Position numbers and translations under genes: made by a program. Under the pieces are notes generated by a model. The model did no database searches. It worked only from the letters and a program-made list of their open reading frames with translations, and was not told where the DNA came from. A stretch of 64,000 bases of DNA from Apostichopus japonicus (taxonomy: Eukaryota; Echinodermata; Holothuroidea; Aspidochirotida; Stichopodidae), in NCBI RefSeq assembly GCF_037975245.1, contig NC_092578.1, forward strand, positions 17,429,821 through 17,493,820, written 5' to 3'. Every line of letters begins with the position of its first letter. Position 1 is the stretch's first letter. Positions 24,401 through 63,412 of this stretch are shown here, piece after piece.

Positions 24401-26590
24401 CTAGGAAATGAAGAGAAAAAAATCCCCAATTTACCCATTTTCCAAGATTTTCGACTGCAATTATCGCTTTGTTAGTTAGGACAGCAACACCAGGGCGGAA
24501 ATCCAAAATCTGTATGACGTCACCCTGAGTCTGACCATAATAAGGGTCGCGAGGTCAAATTTCCTACAGAGTTTTAGAGATGTATACATCTGCTGAACTT
24601 GAGCTAATCATCATTTCTGACAAAGAAAGAATATATACGGTAACCCTAAAACTCGTTAGTTCCTTCAGAACCGCGTCAAACTTTTTCACTTTTTAGATGG
24701 CAGCATACAACATTATGCTACAAATACATATAATTATCCAAAAATTCGGGGAAATAGCCTCGGGATTTTATATTTTATCAATTTTACCTTTCACCGTTGG
24801 GGGCGGGAAAGAAGAGACAAATCAGTTTTTTGAGCTGTGTCCTAGTGGAGGATAAGATGGGTAGCGGATGTGAAGAGGAGGGTGGTGATTGATATTAAAT
24901 CAGTTATATCTACGGTGAGGGTGATGTTAGGGTGGGGGGGGGGTAAAATGTTGTAATACAAATGCTCAAAGTGTCATCAATACTGCCCCTACATTTAGCT
25001 TAAACCTTTCCAAGAGTTATTTCGTTGAGGTTTAAACCCTGCAGTTATTCGCAGGCATCGAGGGGTCATAAAAATATAAACACCAGTGAAGGAAAATCCT
25101 TTGAGGGCGGTATAGTCAAATACCTTGTCTAAGTCTGAGCATGGAATGATCATTATTCCGTTAATTTTTCGAACAAATTTTGTGGCAATATACTGCTTTT
25201 GACCTTTTAATATAGATATTTTGTATTACTGACACTTTAATGTATCACATTTGCGTAAAAAAATTGTAAAAACAAGTTTTTTCTTTCTTTCTTTCGCACA
25301 ATGCTATTATAAGCTGTAAAGCATTATCTGTAAAACGTTGACCAATAATTTCTGATTTTAATATGCTTAATTTGATACATTCACAAGTTTGAGCTACTTA
25401 CAAGCATATAACGGTGTGTTAAAGTCAGGATCGACCGTACCTGGGCGGGTGGAGTGAATATGCCCCCAGCCCCCCCTTCCTCCCTGAAAAAATAATAACA
25501 GCTATTAATAAATGCACCACTATTACATAAATTGCCTACAGTGGCAACTTTGATTTTCTCAGGGGCGTTTGTTAAACTTCGTTAGTGTTACTAAAACTGT
25601 TCGCTTCGCACTCACGTCAGTCGATATGGCATAACCCTGTTTGTCTACTTTTCCATTCCCACCCACCGCCCCCTCCCCATCCTCCATCCAGCCGTCACAA
25701 CCCCCTGATAACCACCACCCCCCCCCCCAACTATCAGCTGATCCTCAGTTTGGGAGATGCTTGCAGAAACTGAAAAGGAGATCTGCAAAATGTGTACAAA
25801 CATATACTTATGCAAGGACAGAATAGGTGGCGATAGCTGCATAAGAAGGCCTATAGCATCCCACGCAGTGCATGTATTGTTGGCCCAACATCCGTTAAAT
25901 TCAATAGGTTTTTGTGATCCTAGACGACATTGTCAAAAGGCGCTCTTTGTGTTGTACTTTTGTTATTGTTATAACAACTGCTTCAGAAGCTATATTGTTG
26001 TACTTTCAATGTTTCGACATTTCCGCTTCAGATAATAGAGCTAGTCTCGTATCTCTTTAAAAATCTATATCTTTTAAGTAAAAACGAAACAATATAAAAT
26101 CTGTCGAGACAGCGAAATCCCCGAAAAGGTTAATTATGCGAATACCCAACCAGACAACATAACAACACGTCGCGGTACGTTTATGTATTCATTTATAACA
26201 CAAGTAGACATATACGCATTGTATTCCTGTATTGACTTTATACAGAATTGTGCATGTAATACGGATATCATGCCCGCCGACCAAAAAGAGTAGTTACCTA
26301 TAACCAATCTTGTATCCACATAGGTCGACGTTCTGTAGTTTAAGACTACTGCAAACAATGCGTTACCCATCAGTCACATCAGCTAACATAAAATCGTGCC
26401 TATCTTCCTCCTCCGACCCGACCCTCCCCCTTAACCCACCCCTCCCCGTAACAAAAGAAAAAATACCATCTAAACAAAACGCTTCATATATCTGGTTATT
26501 TACAGTTCTCTTCAAAGAATATGTTATTATATAAGAATATGTTATTATATAACTTGGAATTTATGTGGTTTAAATTCCCCCTTCCCTCTC
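24401..26590. other. Intergenic, no gene recognised
   Basis: AT-rich sequence between the sulfotransferase-like pseudogene and the heptamer array. I searched the minus strand for a PAPS-binding exon and found none. One TGACGTCA at 24515. Confidence 0.45.
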
Positions 26591-26593
26591 CTC

Positions 26594-26724
26594 CACCCTC
26601 CACCCTACACCCTACACCCTACACCCTACACCCTACACCCTACACCCTACACCCTACACCCTACACCCTACACCCTACACCCTACACCCTACACCCTACA
26701 CCCTCCACCCTACACCCTACACCA
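26594..26724. repeat. (CACCCTA)n heptamer array
   Basis: About 18 units of CCCTACA (TGTAGGG on the other strand), nearly perfect, with a few CCCTCCA variants at the ends. Confidence 0.95.
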
Positions 26725-28320
26725 TCTAAACATTCCCCCAATTTTAATCAAATGTATTTTAAGTTTTCTCAGGGCTCTACTTGCATGTTAAACCATAGAT
26801 CACTAATTGTGTATATAGTTTGCAATATTTAACCGCTATTTTTTTCTTTCTATTAACCTAGACTTTTGAACCAATACTTTGGCTTTTGTAGAAAATCATA
26901 AGTGATATTCCTTACATGGTTGAATGACCACAGTGAATCGCCGGTTTTTAACCGCACATTTTGGAAATTTGTGTAGTTTGCTTGTACCTAGCTATTCATG
27001 TATATATATATATATATATCTTCAAGCGGTGTTTATGAGTTACGGAAATTGACCTTGTCGGATATAATGGATTTCTAAGGCTCTGGGAGGAAGCACCAAA
27101 TACTTCTAGTAACCTTGTAGCTAAGCAATCTTTTTCCTTTTCTAATTTTAAGTCTTTTCCTTTAACTCCAATTTTCTCTTCTTTGGGGGGTTTTTGGTTC
27201 TATATCAATTGCAAAGTGTGCAATCCGACTATTACAATTCAGTTTATTTCTAGGAATTATTGTCTTCTGATTTAATGGAAGTTTTAGTTCGGTTTAACTG
27301 CCAATTGGGGATTGAAATCGTTTTGTATAGCCAAAGATGAAGTCATCTGTATTATAATAATTGAGGAATGTTGTACGTGACTTCTATTGGATAATAATTT
27401 GACGTCATAGTAGCGGCTCAGTTAGAAGTAATTTATTATTTTTCTTTTCGTAAATGAGTTTCGGTCTGTTGCGGATTCACAATAGATAGTGTGGTAGGCA
27501 AGTATATATTGTTAACAGAACGTCGGCTCTGGCTTATCGCGTTAGAAAGAGGGGTGTGTGCTTGTGTGTACACACTACATAAAGCAAGAAAACTTATATT
27601 CATTTGATTTGTTGTAAATATCATAGTCATACCAGGTTTGTTCACTACTTTGAATTGACACTCGGCGGGTTGTGAATGTCCAAGGTACTGTGTGAAAGAT
27701 AACGCAAGCGGACTTTGCGGGGCGAAAGAAGAACGTCGTGGAAAGCAGTGACCGGTTTTGTAGCAGACAGCAATAGCTATATACAAACTGGGAGTTGGTG
27801 ATTATCTCGCACTTGGAAAGAAAAGAGAATTCCCTGGACGCGGTTAGAAGAATTGTGGATGGGATAGGCAGAAAACCGACAATCTACTCAAATTTAAAAA
27901 TAAACAAAAAGAACGAAACTGGACTCGCGATAAACGTCGGTGTATGATTTGCGTAGGTTTGGCCGGAAAAGCGTTCGGAATTCGTGAATATAAATATTGT
28001 TACAACTAAGGAGGTAATCCAGTTTATGTTTAGAACACCATCCTTTCTCCGACAGTAATTAGTATAGTAACTACATACTTATTTATCTTTGTCGTAAGGT
28101 CGTTTGACGAGGCTTGTATAAACTTAGACGTATAAAAAAAGGTCATTGGATGCCACGGTCGACTCGGATAGAAGTTTCTTCCATACTCAGTTGTGATGGC
28201 CAACCTATTTGAAAGACATTGACGATATTTTTTTTTCATTTTTTTCCGTCGTCTGCAGGAACTGTTGGATTTTCAAATTTTTCATCGATTTCAAGTTACC
28301 TGGAAAGTATAGCAGCAAAG

Positions 28321-53104
<24,784 letters not shown>

Positions 53105-55832
53105 GGGCAGTATACTGATATAAATGTTATGAAAAGGATAACGAATCATGGAGTTGTTATACTCTAGCGACATCCAGAGGGACGTTATATTATATCGTTT
53201 GTGATTATTCTATATATGCTAACTGTTCCTGTTTACGATTGAACGCTTCGTTAATTTTTCATACTCTTGTACTAACTAACTGAACAGATGTAAATGCTAA
53301 AAGGCTAGATGAGGGAAAAAGCGAGTCCTAAATCTTGGTGGAAAATATAAAAAGGGTATGACTTCCGTCATGCCTTTGTACTGAATTTATGTGAATGTAT
53401 CACAAACGTTTGAACCTCTAAAGAATTATTATTAATTTGTGAGGATAGGATGAAGGCATGGAGAGATACAGAGTTGATGTTGTGCGGACGATTTAGTCAT
53501 AGATATTTCTTGTACTATAATTAGGTATCCTTTAACCTAAATTGAGACCCCCCACAAGGGTCTATAATTCCTTGTGACGCTAAAACATTGTCATCGTAAA
53601 TGAAAATAATTTCTATATATTTCAGACAAGACGGCAAAGGGTGATGACGTAATAATTTTTGTTTATTGTGTGTGTTTCTATTTCATATTCATCGACTGTT
53701 TGCAACAACGATTGCACACCGTTTGATGTTTGATATACTTTTAAAGAAACGTTGTCCATGATGGCACGAAAACAAAAGGACTCAACTCATAATTATATAT
53801 ATAATAGAATTGAATGAATCTCATATTATTTATCTGTTTTCGGAAAATTATAAGTCTCACGCGCCACATTTGAATGCTACAGTACGAGTCTCACACGTTC
53901 AATTTTCATGGCGTGTCAGAAGTACAGTTATAATGAAATCTCACTCCTCCTAATAAAGTTGTAATTAGAAGTAACCAAACTTCTCCATCCGACTTCTGTG
54001 ACGGTACTCATCGATTCTCATCAGTTATGAAACTATCTTGTCGGTCGCACAGAGAATTTAATATCAGTATTTATCATATGACGATATATAAATACCATTT
54101 GATTTTCGTGAGAAAAAAAAGACTTACTTCAAATTAAAAAATGTCAGCCCAAAAAATATTGCATTTTTACCAGATCTTAGTATGAACCGATGTGTTTAAG
54201 ATAACTGAAATCACATCAAATGAAAGAAGATTTTGTCTTTATGTCAAATTAAAGTTTAAGTACTGATAAGCCAAACGAGAGACTGCATTTAAAACTCGCA
54301 AAAGTTAAATTATTCATATTCCACCATCTCACTCACTGACGTCACATGTTATGCATATTTATAAGTTATTTTCACCAAGGACACAAAGGCTTACTTACAT
54401 ATTCCTGTTATATTTTATGAAATTTGTGAGAGCTTTGCTTATTATTTATACATACCCGTAGATTTATTTGCGCATGCGCATATTATGAAATTTTGAAAAA
54501 CGCAGGTGGTGAATGCCAAGTGAAGAGTAAGAAGGAAGCGATCCAAGGTTGACAATTTTGAAGGCAAAAAAAAAAGGTTACCTTGAAAAAAATATCACTG
54601 AAGCCGTTTCTATTGATTTATTTTCTCTTCATATTTCCGTTTTATTTTACATTTGTAGATATGAATTCAAAGACTTCGTTACAACCGTGGGTTTTAATAA
54701 ATGTTCTTATCACTGTACGGAGTATGCATGCATGCATGTCTCTCTCTCTCTCCTTATTCTACCTATATTTTCTTCTTTTTTTAAGAGGACAAAATCACTA
54801 ACAATGCACAAAAGAAAGATGTCAAACTACAAAGCGATGAAATCGGTGGACACAGGGCGAATGTACCCCACCACCCTTCCCCGCCCACTATTGTGATAGA
54901 TCAATATCAGGCATGGTCCAGTACAGACTGTGCAGAAGAATTTGTCCCGAAAAGCTTTGAGATAACTTGTAGTTTGCCCCCTCAAATCAAAGTCGAAAGT
55001 ATCACTGTCACCTTGAAGACTGTGGCCCAATCCCCCCCCCCCCCTAATGATTGACCCCTCTTGAAATTTGTGACCCAATCTCCCACTCCCCATGACTGAC
55101 CCCCCTCCTCCCTTCCCTCCCCACTCGGCAAATAATGAATTTGTGTGTGAAAATTTTGGGTAAATTACAAACATGTGTAATTTACCACTTTGCCAGGCCG
55201 CATATAGCTTACATAGGCCTACATGTATACCACTTACACACAACTTATTGCTCCTTCACAGTAAGTTCGAAATTTTCCAACAACGGTGTATGGGTCATTG
55301 CAATTTCCAACCTGTCATGTCCCAGAACCGTCTACTTGACTCCGGTATACTCTTCTTCATCATAATGATATTAGCCAATGGCTTGTTCAAATTCGTTGTG
55401 AATGTCAGTCTAAAGACCAGTATTATTTGTCATTATTCTTTGGACATTTCTTATCCGTGACCAGGGCTCATATTACATTGTTTAGAATTGAGATTTCCAT
55501 TCTTGAGACTCCCGTCAACCTTACTTTTTTCTTCTTTTTTAACTCTTTTACTTTAGTAGTGTCGGTGAATGCGCGGCTTACTATCCATTGCCCACGCGCG
55601 GTATTTATTGTGGGTTTATATGTTTAGCCCTAGGTACACATTGAAGTTATTTGAGTTAGCCTACTATACATCAAATGAGCATCTTTGACTGGGGTATGAG
55701 AACTGATCTTAATCTAAAGCGCAAATAGAAAATAATGAGACCATTTCATTGTTGTACTGAATGGATTGTATGTAGTGACATATCTATGCACTGTAATGTA
55801 AATATACAAAGGAAGCGTATATAAGTCTATAG
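53105..55832. other. 3' flank of the fibrinogen-related gene, nothing else recognised
   Basis: Contains the candidate poly-A site at 53952, one TGACGTCA (54337) and several C-rich runs near 55.0 kb. No coding exon recognised. Confidence 0.45.
53952..53957 (+). terminator. Candidate polyadenylation signal, fibrinogen-related gene
   Basis: AATAAA about 850 bases after the stop codon, the first such hexamer I noticed downstream. It implies an 850-base 3' untranslated region. Confidence 0.35.
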
Positions 55833-56156
55833 CAGGGGTTCCCTAACTGGGGTGCATGAACCCCCAGGGGGTGCGTGAGTCCATCCCAGGGGGTTCGTGA
55901 GACGTTTCTGAAAGTCCAAACGAGAACTTTTTGTTGAACTAAAATCTGATATATCATATAATTTAGTAATGTACAAAAGTCGTACCTATCGACAAACTCA
56001 ACAATATTACACTATGAACTTGATCTTTTACGAAGCAATGTTATACGTAGTATAGTATAATAATGACTCAGACCGTGTCTCGAAAAGTTGGGGGTTCGTG
56101 GACAACTCTGACATCCACAAGGGGGTTCGTGTGGGGATAAAGTTAGGGAAACCCTG
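55833..56156. mobile_element. Non-autonomous hAT element with exact target duplication
   Basis: Ends CAGGGGTTCCCTAACT and AGTTAGGGAAACCCTG are inverted copies. The 8-base duplication GTCTATAG occurs at 55825-55832 and again at 56157-56164 without mismatch. 324 bases, non-coding, with internal GGGGGTTCGTG repeats. The end sequence resembles other animal hAT elements (CAG.GGTTCCC.AACT). Confidence 0.92.
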
Positions 56157-56818
56157 GTCTATAGGATGAATTTAGACAGAATTTTATTCTTGATATGTCA
56201 TCGTTTGAGAAAAAATAAAGAAGAAAAAATGGAGTACTAGCGATGTTTCTATATATAGCTCTTCCTGTTTTCAGGATATTCACCTATAAAATATAATTAA
56301 TCTCTGGAATCTTCCTTTATGTTTAGTAGGAGGATGACGTCGGCTTCTCGGTGCAGACCTAAATGATAATGTCAGTAATCCAATGTTTTACTATATTCTA
56401 ATAACTCAAAGAAAACATGTTATATTAACTTTCCTGTAAATAATAGTGGACCCCTGAATAACATTCAACACAATTAGCTCTTTTATATTTTATCTATTTC
56501 AATCTACATGTCATTTAAGACCATTAACTTCCTGTTTCCCCATTGAGTTTTGTGTTACATCTGAGGCAATGTCCAAGAGTTTTATGTTTATTAGACTTTA
56601 TAGTCCAGTCACTTTGATTGAATAACCTCAATAGATTAAAGGGTCATATACTCAAAAATATAAAAATTTCTCTGGTATTTTAACTTAAACTGTAAGACGA
56701 ACAAATTTGACATCAGCTCAAGCAACGCTCATTGAAATTGACGGCGTCCTTCAATTTTGACTTCGGAAACCACGACATAACGGCTGTCACAGGGTAAATA
56801 TACAGGTTTTCATATCAT

Positions 56819-56903
56819 GGGCTCTCTTCCGCAAAATCAGATAATAGAGGGCTCTCTTCCGCAAATCAGAAAATAGAGGACGCTCTTCCACAAATCAGAC
56901 ATT
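56819..56903. repeat. Three-copy 30-base tandem repeat
   Basis: Unit GGGCTCTCTTCCGCAAATCA plus GA(T/A)AATAGA, three diverged copies. Confidence 0.88.
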
Positions 56904-57470
56904 GTATAACGAATCGGCGTCTAATATATGTTCTCAAGTTTTACTTCTTTTTTTATTTCTTGTTCCATTATTTTCTTTTCTTTCTTGCAAGATTTCTATG
57001 ATGATATGTTTTTCCTTAAAGAAATATTCCGGTGGCAAAATACGCAACATACATGTACACAAAAGACCCACATACTCCACACAGACTGACAGAATTCATC
57101 TGGTTATTTTCAACTTTGTCAAGTCGAAGAAAACATCCGCATTATAGCTGATGTTGAGCTATGAAGTCAGAAATGAGAACAAGTTTCCTCTATCGTGACA
57201 AAATTATGTTTAGCATTCTACTTGGATTTAGAAATATTTGGGAAGTTTGCAATTAACTAATTGTAGTTATGTTTTCATATGTAAAACTTTTTCCCGTGTG
57301 ATTTACATCCGCCATTCAGAATCGAATTTCTGTGTCAATTCGCTCAAGTGTGGTACCTACTAACCCCTCCCCACCCCCCCCCCCCACCTCCCTCCTAGCA
57401 AATAACTTTTTATACAGCGATCGGCCGCAAACTAAGGACTAATCCCGCTGTCACTAGTTCGAATCCAGCT

Positions 57471-57873
57471 CTAACCAAACTTTTCTCTGCTCGTTCAAAA
57501 TTTTGTTTATAATTTTCAGACAGTTTTCCGTTATTGAGAATATGCTAGAAAGGTCACATAAAGGTCAATAAATCTCCAAATTTCAGCAATCGTTTTATAC
57601 TTCCTTGCACCCTTGATGTATTTTTACCTTCACCGGGAAAGTCTCTGATTAAGCAGTCTTCATCTATGTTTTCATCTAACCAAACTTTTCTCTGCTCGTT
57701 CAAAATGTGTTTATCATTTTCAGACAGTTTTCCGTTATTGAGAATATGCTAGAAAGGTCACATAAAGGTCAATCAATCTCCACATTTCAGCAATCGTTTT
57801 ATACTTCCTTGAACCCTGGATGTATTTTCTCTTCACCAGGAAAATCTCTGATATATCAGTTTTCATCTATGGT
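57471..57873. repeat. 205-base tandem duplication
   Basis: CTAACCAAACTTTTCTCTGC begins at 57471 and again at 57676. The two copies stay about 90% alike to 57873 (shared ACAGTTTTCCGTTATTGAGA, AGCAATCGTTTTATACTTCC). No coding signal. Confidence 0.9.
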
Positions 57874-60355
57874 AATTATAAGAAGGGTCGAAACCTCCAA
57901 AACAAAAATTATTTTCAAAAACTTTTAATAGATTTAGAACAATTACATTTAGAAGTATTTCTGAAGTGACATTTCGGTTAAACTCCGTCAAAAACTGCCT
58001 GCCTGATAACTGCTGAATTAGAGTCAAACTTTGTTAGAGGAAGTCAGCTTTAATTATTTAGTAACCGCTGCTTGCCAAAAGCTGTTTCCCTAATTGGGTC
58101 TACTCCGTCCAAATAATGACTAACATACAAAAAAACATACATACAAAAAAAAAGGTTAATAAACGCAAACAAAGTCTAGATGAAAGGAGTGGACAGGGGA
58201 AAGTGCTGAAGCACTTGTAGTGTGGCAGTGAAGACATGGAGAACATTTCCTGGAGCGAAATAACAATTTTTCCATTTTACGACATAACCCTAAAGTCGGT
58301 CTTAGAATCGCGATTAAGGAAATATCATAGTTGCCTTGTTCTACCCTGGACAATTACAGAGCCTTTTGGTCAGTGGCATTTTCGAATATCGTTTTTTTTT
58401 TATGTGTTTTGATTTTGCCAAAGCCGATTTTTTGGGTAATCTCCAACACGGTTTTGTCTTTGTGTTCTGTTGATGTACGGAAGTCATAGCTAGCCATCTC
58501 ATGGTCAGGCGAAGGCCAATAGGCTTCTTCGATAATTGGTTAATCGAACTGGCGCCATCTAAATGATTCTAGCAAATGGTAGGCTTTTATCTTGCTGTTT
58601 AACCGAAAAACAAATACTAGAATAGAGAAAAAAAATATTTAACAATAAAACTGTTTGACTTAAATTTAAAAGCAAAGTGATGAATTTAATGTTGTAATAA
58701 GCTGTAAATGACGTCATCAATAATTACGTAATAATTGCGGAGCAGGGCAGAAGTGTTTCGTTTGAATAAGAGACTGGGAAAACTCCATGGTTGATGATGG
58801 GTACAGGTGAGGCTTTGCTGTTGTAATGTTCTTCTTGAGGCGCTTATTGAAAGAACAAAGACTTTCTTCCGTAATGTTAAAAACCAATTACGGTACATGT
58901 ATCGAAGTATATACATAGAAGCTGCGCAGCTCCCTATAGACATGTGCAGGGTACGGCATTAACCAGGGCTTTCCTTTGTCAATAATACACTAACTCACCT
59001 ATACTAACAAATTTGGTGTCAAACATTAATACGAGTTGGGGGATCCCTCTACACTTCAGATATTAACGTCAATAGTTACGTAATACAATTTTGATAAATA
59101 ACGATGATGCTTTTCGTTTGTAATGGACTTACCATCATTGCCCCTACCCCCCCCATCCCCAACCTCTCACCAATGAATATGGATACCCATAACACAGCCT
59201 ATCTATACTTGTATTTTAATGTGTCCGCCAGTGTTCACTCCTGACCGGGACAAACAGTATTATCTGTGTCTGGGAATTATGTATAAGGACACCTCAATAA
59301 ACTATATACTTACAGAATGTTTTATCCATTTTATAATGTTATATTTCGGTGCGAAACTTACGAAGTTTAGCATATATATTGCTTCAGGCATGTATTCATG
59401 TTTGCCTTCTTCGAGTCCGACATAACTGAGAACATGTATCACATTGATGCCCAAACGTTGAATATGTTTGAATATGTATTGAATATGTATTGAATATATA
59501 TATATATATATATGTCGGATTATCATAAAAGAGAGGGGTGGGTGGGGTGGGGGGGGGGGGGGTAAGGATGGCTAGGGTCACCACGGAGACTATCAACATG
59601 ACGTCCCACACGATGATATCAATCAAGTGCGATTTGCGATCGCGTCACTTTAGAAACGCATCGCTCTTTCTCGCTTGCAAAAACATAAACAGCGCCATCA
59701 ACACATATATATGTAAAATACATGGAAAATTGTGTTATTTTAGCAAATACGACACATTTGAACTTTCTACGTTATTAAGGTTTTATAGCGGTATTCAAGA
59801 GTAGAGTTTCCGTAATCGACGTCGCGTCTCGCTGGTAGGGCAGAAAACCTTTTTTTTCTGTCGTGGGCTTTGGGTGGGTGGGGTGTGTGGTGGGGGCCCA
59901 TCTCTTTTTGGCAGCGCAGGGAGCTATCATGACACCCTCCTCTCCCCCCTCCCTCCCCCATCGACCCCATCCCTCACGCTAGATGTATCATTATATCACT
60001 GAGTCTCATGTAGCATGAATGATAATGTCCGGCAGATAGATTGGTTTTCTGCAATCGTGCAAATTGACTGTACGTGCTATATAGGCATATCAGTCAAATT
60101 GGCTTGTTTGAGATAGCAGGCCAATTGAACGTGATATCAACAAAAAAAAATAATGCAGTCAGACGTAGTAACATATTTCCTATTTCTGAGGATTTTGAGG
60201 ACAACCAATTAGCAATAGTTCTGATATCATGGTATTTTTCTTATCGATTATTGTATCACGCAGACTGACATGATGATTAGGAAATATTGATATCATACAG
60301 CTTAAGTATGTCGTGATATCTATCAAACTTTCACCGTATTTTATATGTATATATA

Positions 60356-60434
<79 letters not shown>

Positions 60435-62799
60435 TAAGTTAGCTTGATGTTATTGTGACTTTTAAGATTATAATAACTTGAATATGTAGTCTTATTTTCA
60501 CATCATTATAAAATATTCATGGTGGGAAAAAAAAAACATACAATTTTCTTTTTATCCGAAAATTTTATTTTTTTCCATGTTTGTAAATTTTTATAGTTAT
60601 TAACGAAAAAAAAGAATATATTTCCAGGTATTTTCAATCATTACAGTTTAAATAATCATGATACTTTGAAATAAAAAGGCGAATCAATCATTAATTCAGT
60701 AATCGATTATTCTTTATTCTTAACTTTATCCAGTAACATATTTGTCTAATCTGTTTCACTTGATTATAGTCCGTCAGATTTCTTTTCCAGTTAAAAATTG
60801 AAAGGTTAGTTCTCAAGTTCTGAGCGTCGTTATATTTTAGGAAGAATACTGTTAGAGTAACTTTATACAGCCTTTTTATATACGCACATTGGCAAAACCA
60901 ATGTTAGTTTTCCACCACTAATGTGTCAACCAAAATAACATATTTTAATATTCGAAGATATTCATAGTCGCATAATCTAACGGTCTCTTATCGCTTTACA
61001 GCAATGAATAACCCATGCATTGAACTCTTTGCCCCTAAATTTAAAATAATCATTAATATGTGCCAATTGAATGTTCATTGTAAAAAAAAATATGGAAGTT
61101 GATTTACTCACAAGCAATATCCGCTTACTTTACTGCCCTCCCCCTCCCTCTAAGAAAAAGGGCGGTGGGAAGACGGCTCAATCTAGTGACGGGGGGGGGG
61201 TGGGGCAAATATATAAGGCGAGTGGGGCTATGTGACTTTGATTTGACGGGGTAAGCCACACAATCACCTAAAAACACATTTATAAAAATGCACCCTCTTT
61301 ATTTTCTGTTCCACAGATTTCAGTGTTTTTTTTTTCAACAGAACAGCAATTTTTATTGACCATCATTACGCCGTTATCTGTTTACCTTATTGCTATTTAT
61401 CTACAGTACAAAAGAACCCCAGATATATTGTATAAAAGCTAATAATAATAATAACACAAACAAGAAGAAAACGATAGAGTCTCCTGACTATGTAGTTACT
61501 TTCAAATGAAAATAAAAATCATATAACAGTTCCTCTATTTTTTTACTTCAAAATTATTGCCTTCTGAACACGATGTAATACCCAGCAAATGGCAGGCATT
61601 AAATTTATATACCAAAATATGTACACTGATATACTTTGTAACCAAAAATTCTATTTAGTACCCTGTATCAAGAATGAAAAAAAAAAGGTCAAGAAACATG
61701 GAAAATAAAAGGATTTTTAGAATTTTAGAAAAGAAGAAATTATCACTTTATAAAATTGTGTATTTTTTTTTTGTAAAAATGGCAGTCGGTAACCCATAAA
61801 TATGAATAAAAAGTACAAAGATAAAAAACAAACACAAACACACTGAGTATGTAAATAAACATGAATTATTCTCCCACAAATACAAATTAAATTAAATTAA
61901 AAAAAAATAACCCATCTGTTTCAGGGTTATCATATATGGACAAGTATTAAAATGGCAAAGTTGCAACAAACATTGCTGAATAATTAACTTTCAGGGGTAT
62001 TTAAATAAAATCATAAATGCAACCATATATGACATGAAAAATGTTTGCAGCTTGGAGGCATTTTTACGCTATATGGTGGGAAACCTCACCCCCCCCCCCC
62101 CCAATCTCTCTCCACCTCTCTCTCTCTCTTTAGCATTTCTAAAAGTCGTTGTCATTATTGTCATGTCATTTCACAAAACGGACTTGAAGGTTCGGATACG
62201 AACCAATTGGAGCATAGCGATAAAACCACGTGGTCAATGTACCCCGGATGTCCAATTCAAACATGCTCCGTTGAAAGTTCAAATTTACTATCTGAATATT
62301 ATCTATCATTAACAAATTTGCAACGTAAAAAAAAAACAACAGATTAGCGAACGATAGGAACAGGATATTGGAAACAAATAAAGACTCAGCCCATGTGCCA
62401 ACATTTTTCCTTCATTTTAAGGCATCATTCTGTGTTGTATATATCCGGCTAACCGTTATAGGGAAATCCCCCAGAAAGGGACCTAACGAAATGACTTTTT
62501 TCCCCCATTTGAGGTGATTTAAGCCATTTTAGAAATCCGTTACTGGTATCGAAACTTAAAACGAGACTAAAACGAGTGTTGGGAAGTACCTTGCTAAACT
62601 TCCATCTTTTTTTATTAAAAAACAAAAATTCTAGGTGATTAATTTTCAAGTTCCATTTCAGCTGAAGTCCCAGCTATCAATAATATGTGTGGGCAGAAAA
62701 TGTCGGTTGAAAAATTATCTGTGTTAACGACCTCTGAAATGTGACGACGTTTTTAGTGTGTTAAGTATGCATGGAGCAGTTAATTGTGGGTACACGACA
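57874..62799. other. Intergenic, no gene recognised
   Basis: AT-rich sequence with poly-C/poly-G runs and a TA array. No exon with convincing homology on either strand. One TGACGTCA at 58709. Confidence 0.45.
60343..60434. repeat. (TA)n microsatellite
   Basis: About 90 bases of TA with TTTATA and GTATA interruptions. Confidence 0.95.
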
Positions 62800-62824
62800 C
62801 GTTTATATGAGAATTTGTTCTACA

Positions 62825-63090
62825 TTTCATACTCGCATCGAGTCCTTTCTTTGTACTCATATTCCAGCATGGTGGTACCCTGCGAGTACCACGTACTCAT
62901 TCGCCTTTTACAGTTTGAACTCATACTCATCTACTCGCGGGGCTTTTGGAAATCTAGATAGATACTAGTACAAGACTATGAACTGGTACTCGCGAGCAAA
63001 GAACTATGTACTCTTAAACTTGTACTCGCACGAATAAGGGAACTCCACTTGTTCTCGTTTGTACTCACGCTGTTTGTACTACGTACCACA
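62825..63090. repeat. Field of degenerate GTACTC(G/A)C motifs
   Basis: About ten TACTCGC, TACTCAT or TACTCAC words (and GAGTAC complements) at irregular 10-40 base spacing. It does not resolve into a fixed-period tandem array. Confidence 0.6.
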
Positions 63091-63111
63091 AGTCATGAAT
63101 ATTCAAACATA

Positions 63112-63412
63112 GATACAAGATCTATGTTCACAATATTGAATAAAACACATTCACCAATTATTGGTCTACGTACGGCATTATCCATGTTCACATATTGCGT
63201 GATATACCTATTCACATATCAACCCAATGTGATTCGTGTTCACATATCGCCTGCTGCAGGTTCACATCGGTGGATCCATATTATTCACATATCGAGTGGT
63301 AGATATTCACATATTGGATTACCTATATCCAAAGTGATCAATTGATCCATAGATTGATCCGTGTTCACAGTTTCGTCTGTTTCCACATCGACTTTTAGAT
63401 ATTCACATGTCG
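63112..63412. repeat. Field of TTCACATAT(C/T)G motifs
   Basis: At least ten GTTCACA or ATTCACATAT words over 300 bases, spaced roughly 20-35 bases and all in the same orientation, interleaved with GATCCAT/ATTGATC words. Confidence 0.65.

Noticed and set aside
26594-26724. CRISPR-like regular repeats (also 36250-36732)
   Set aside because: Repeats are contiguous without unique spacers and the genome is eukaryotic.
57421-57480. tRNA-like B box (AGTTCGAATCC)
   Set aside because: No matching A box or foldable acceptor stem; a SINE scrap at most.
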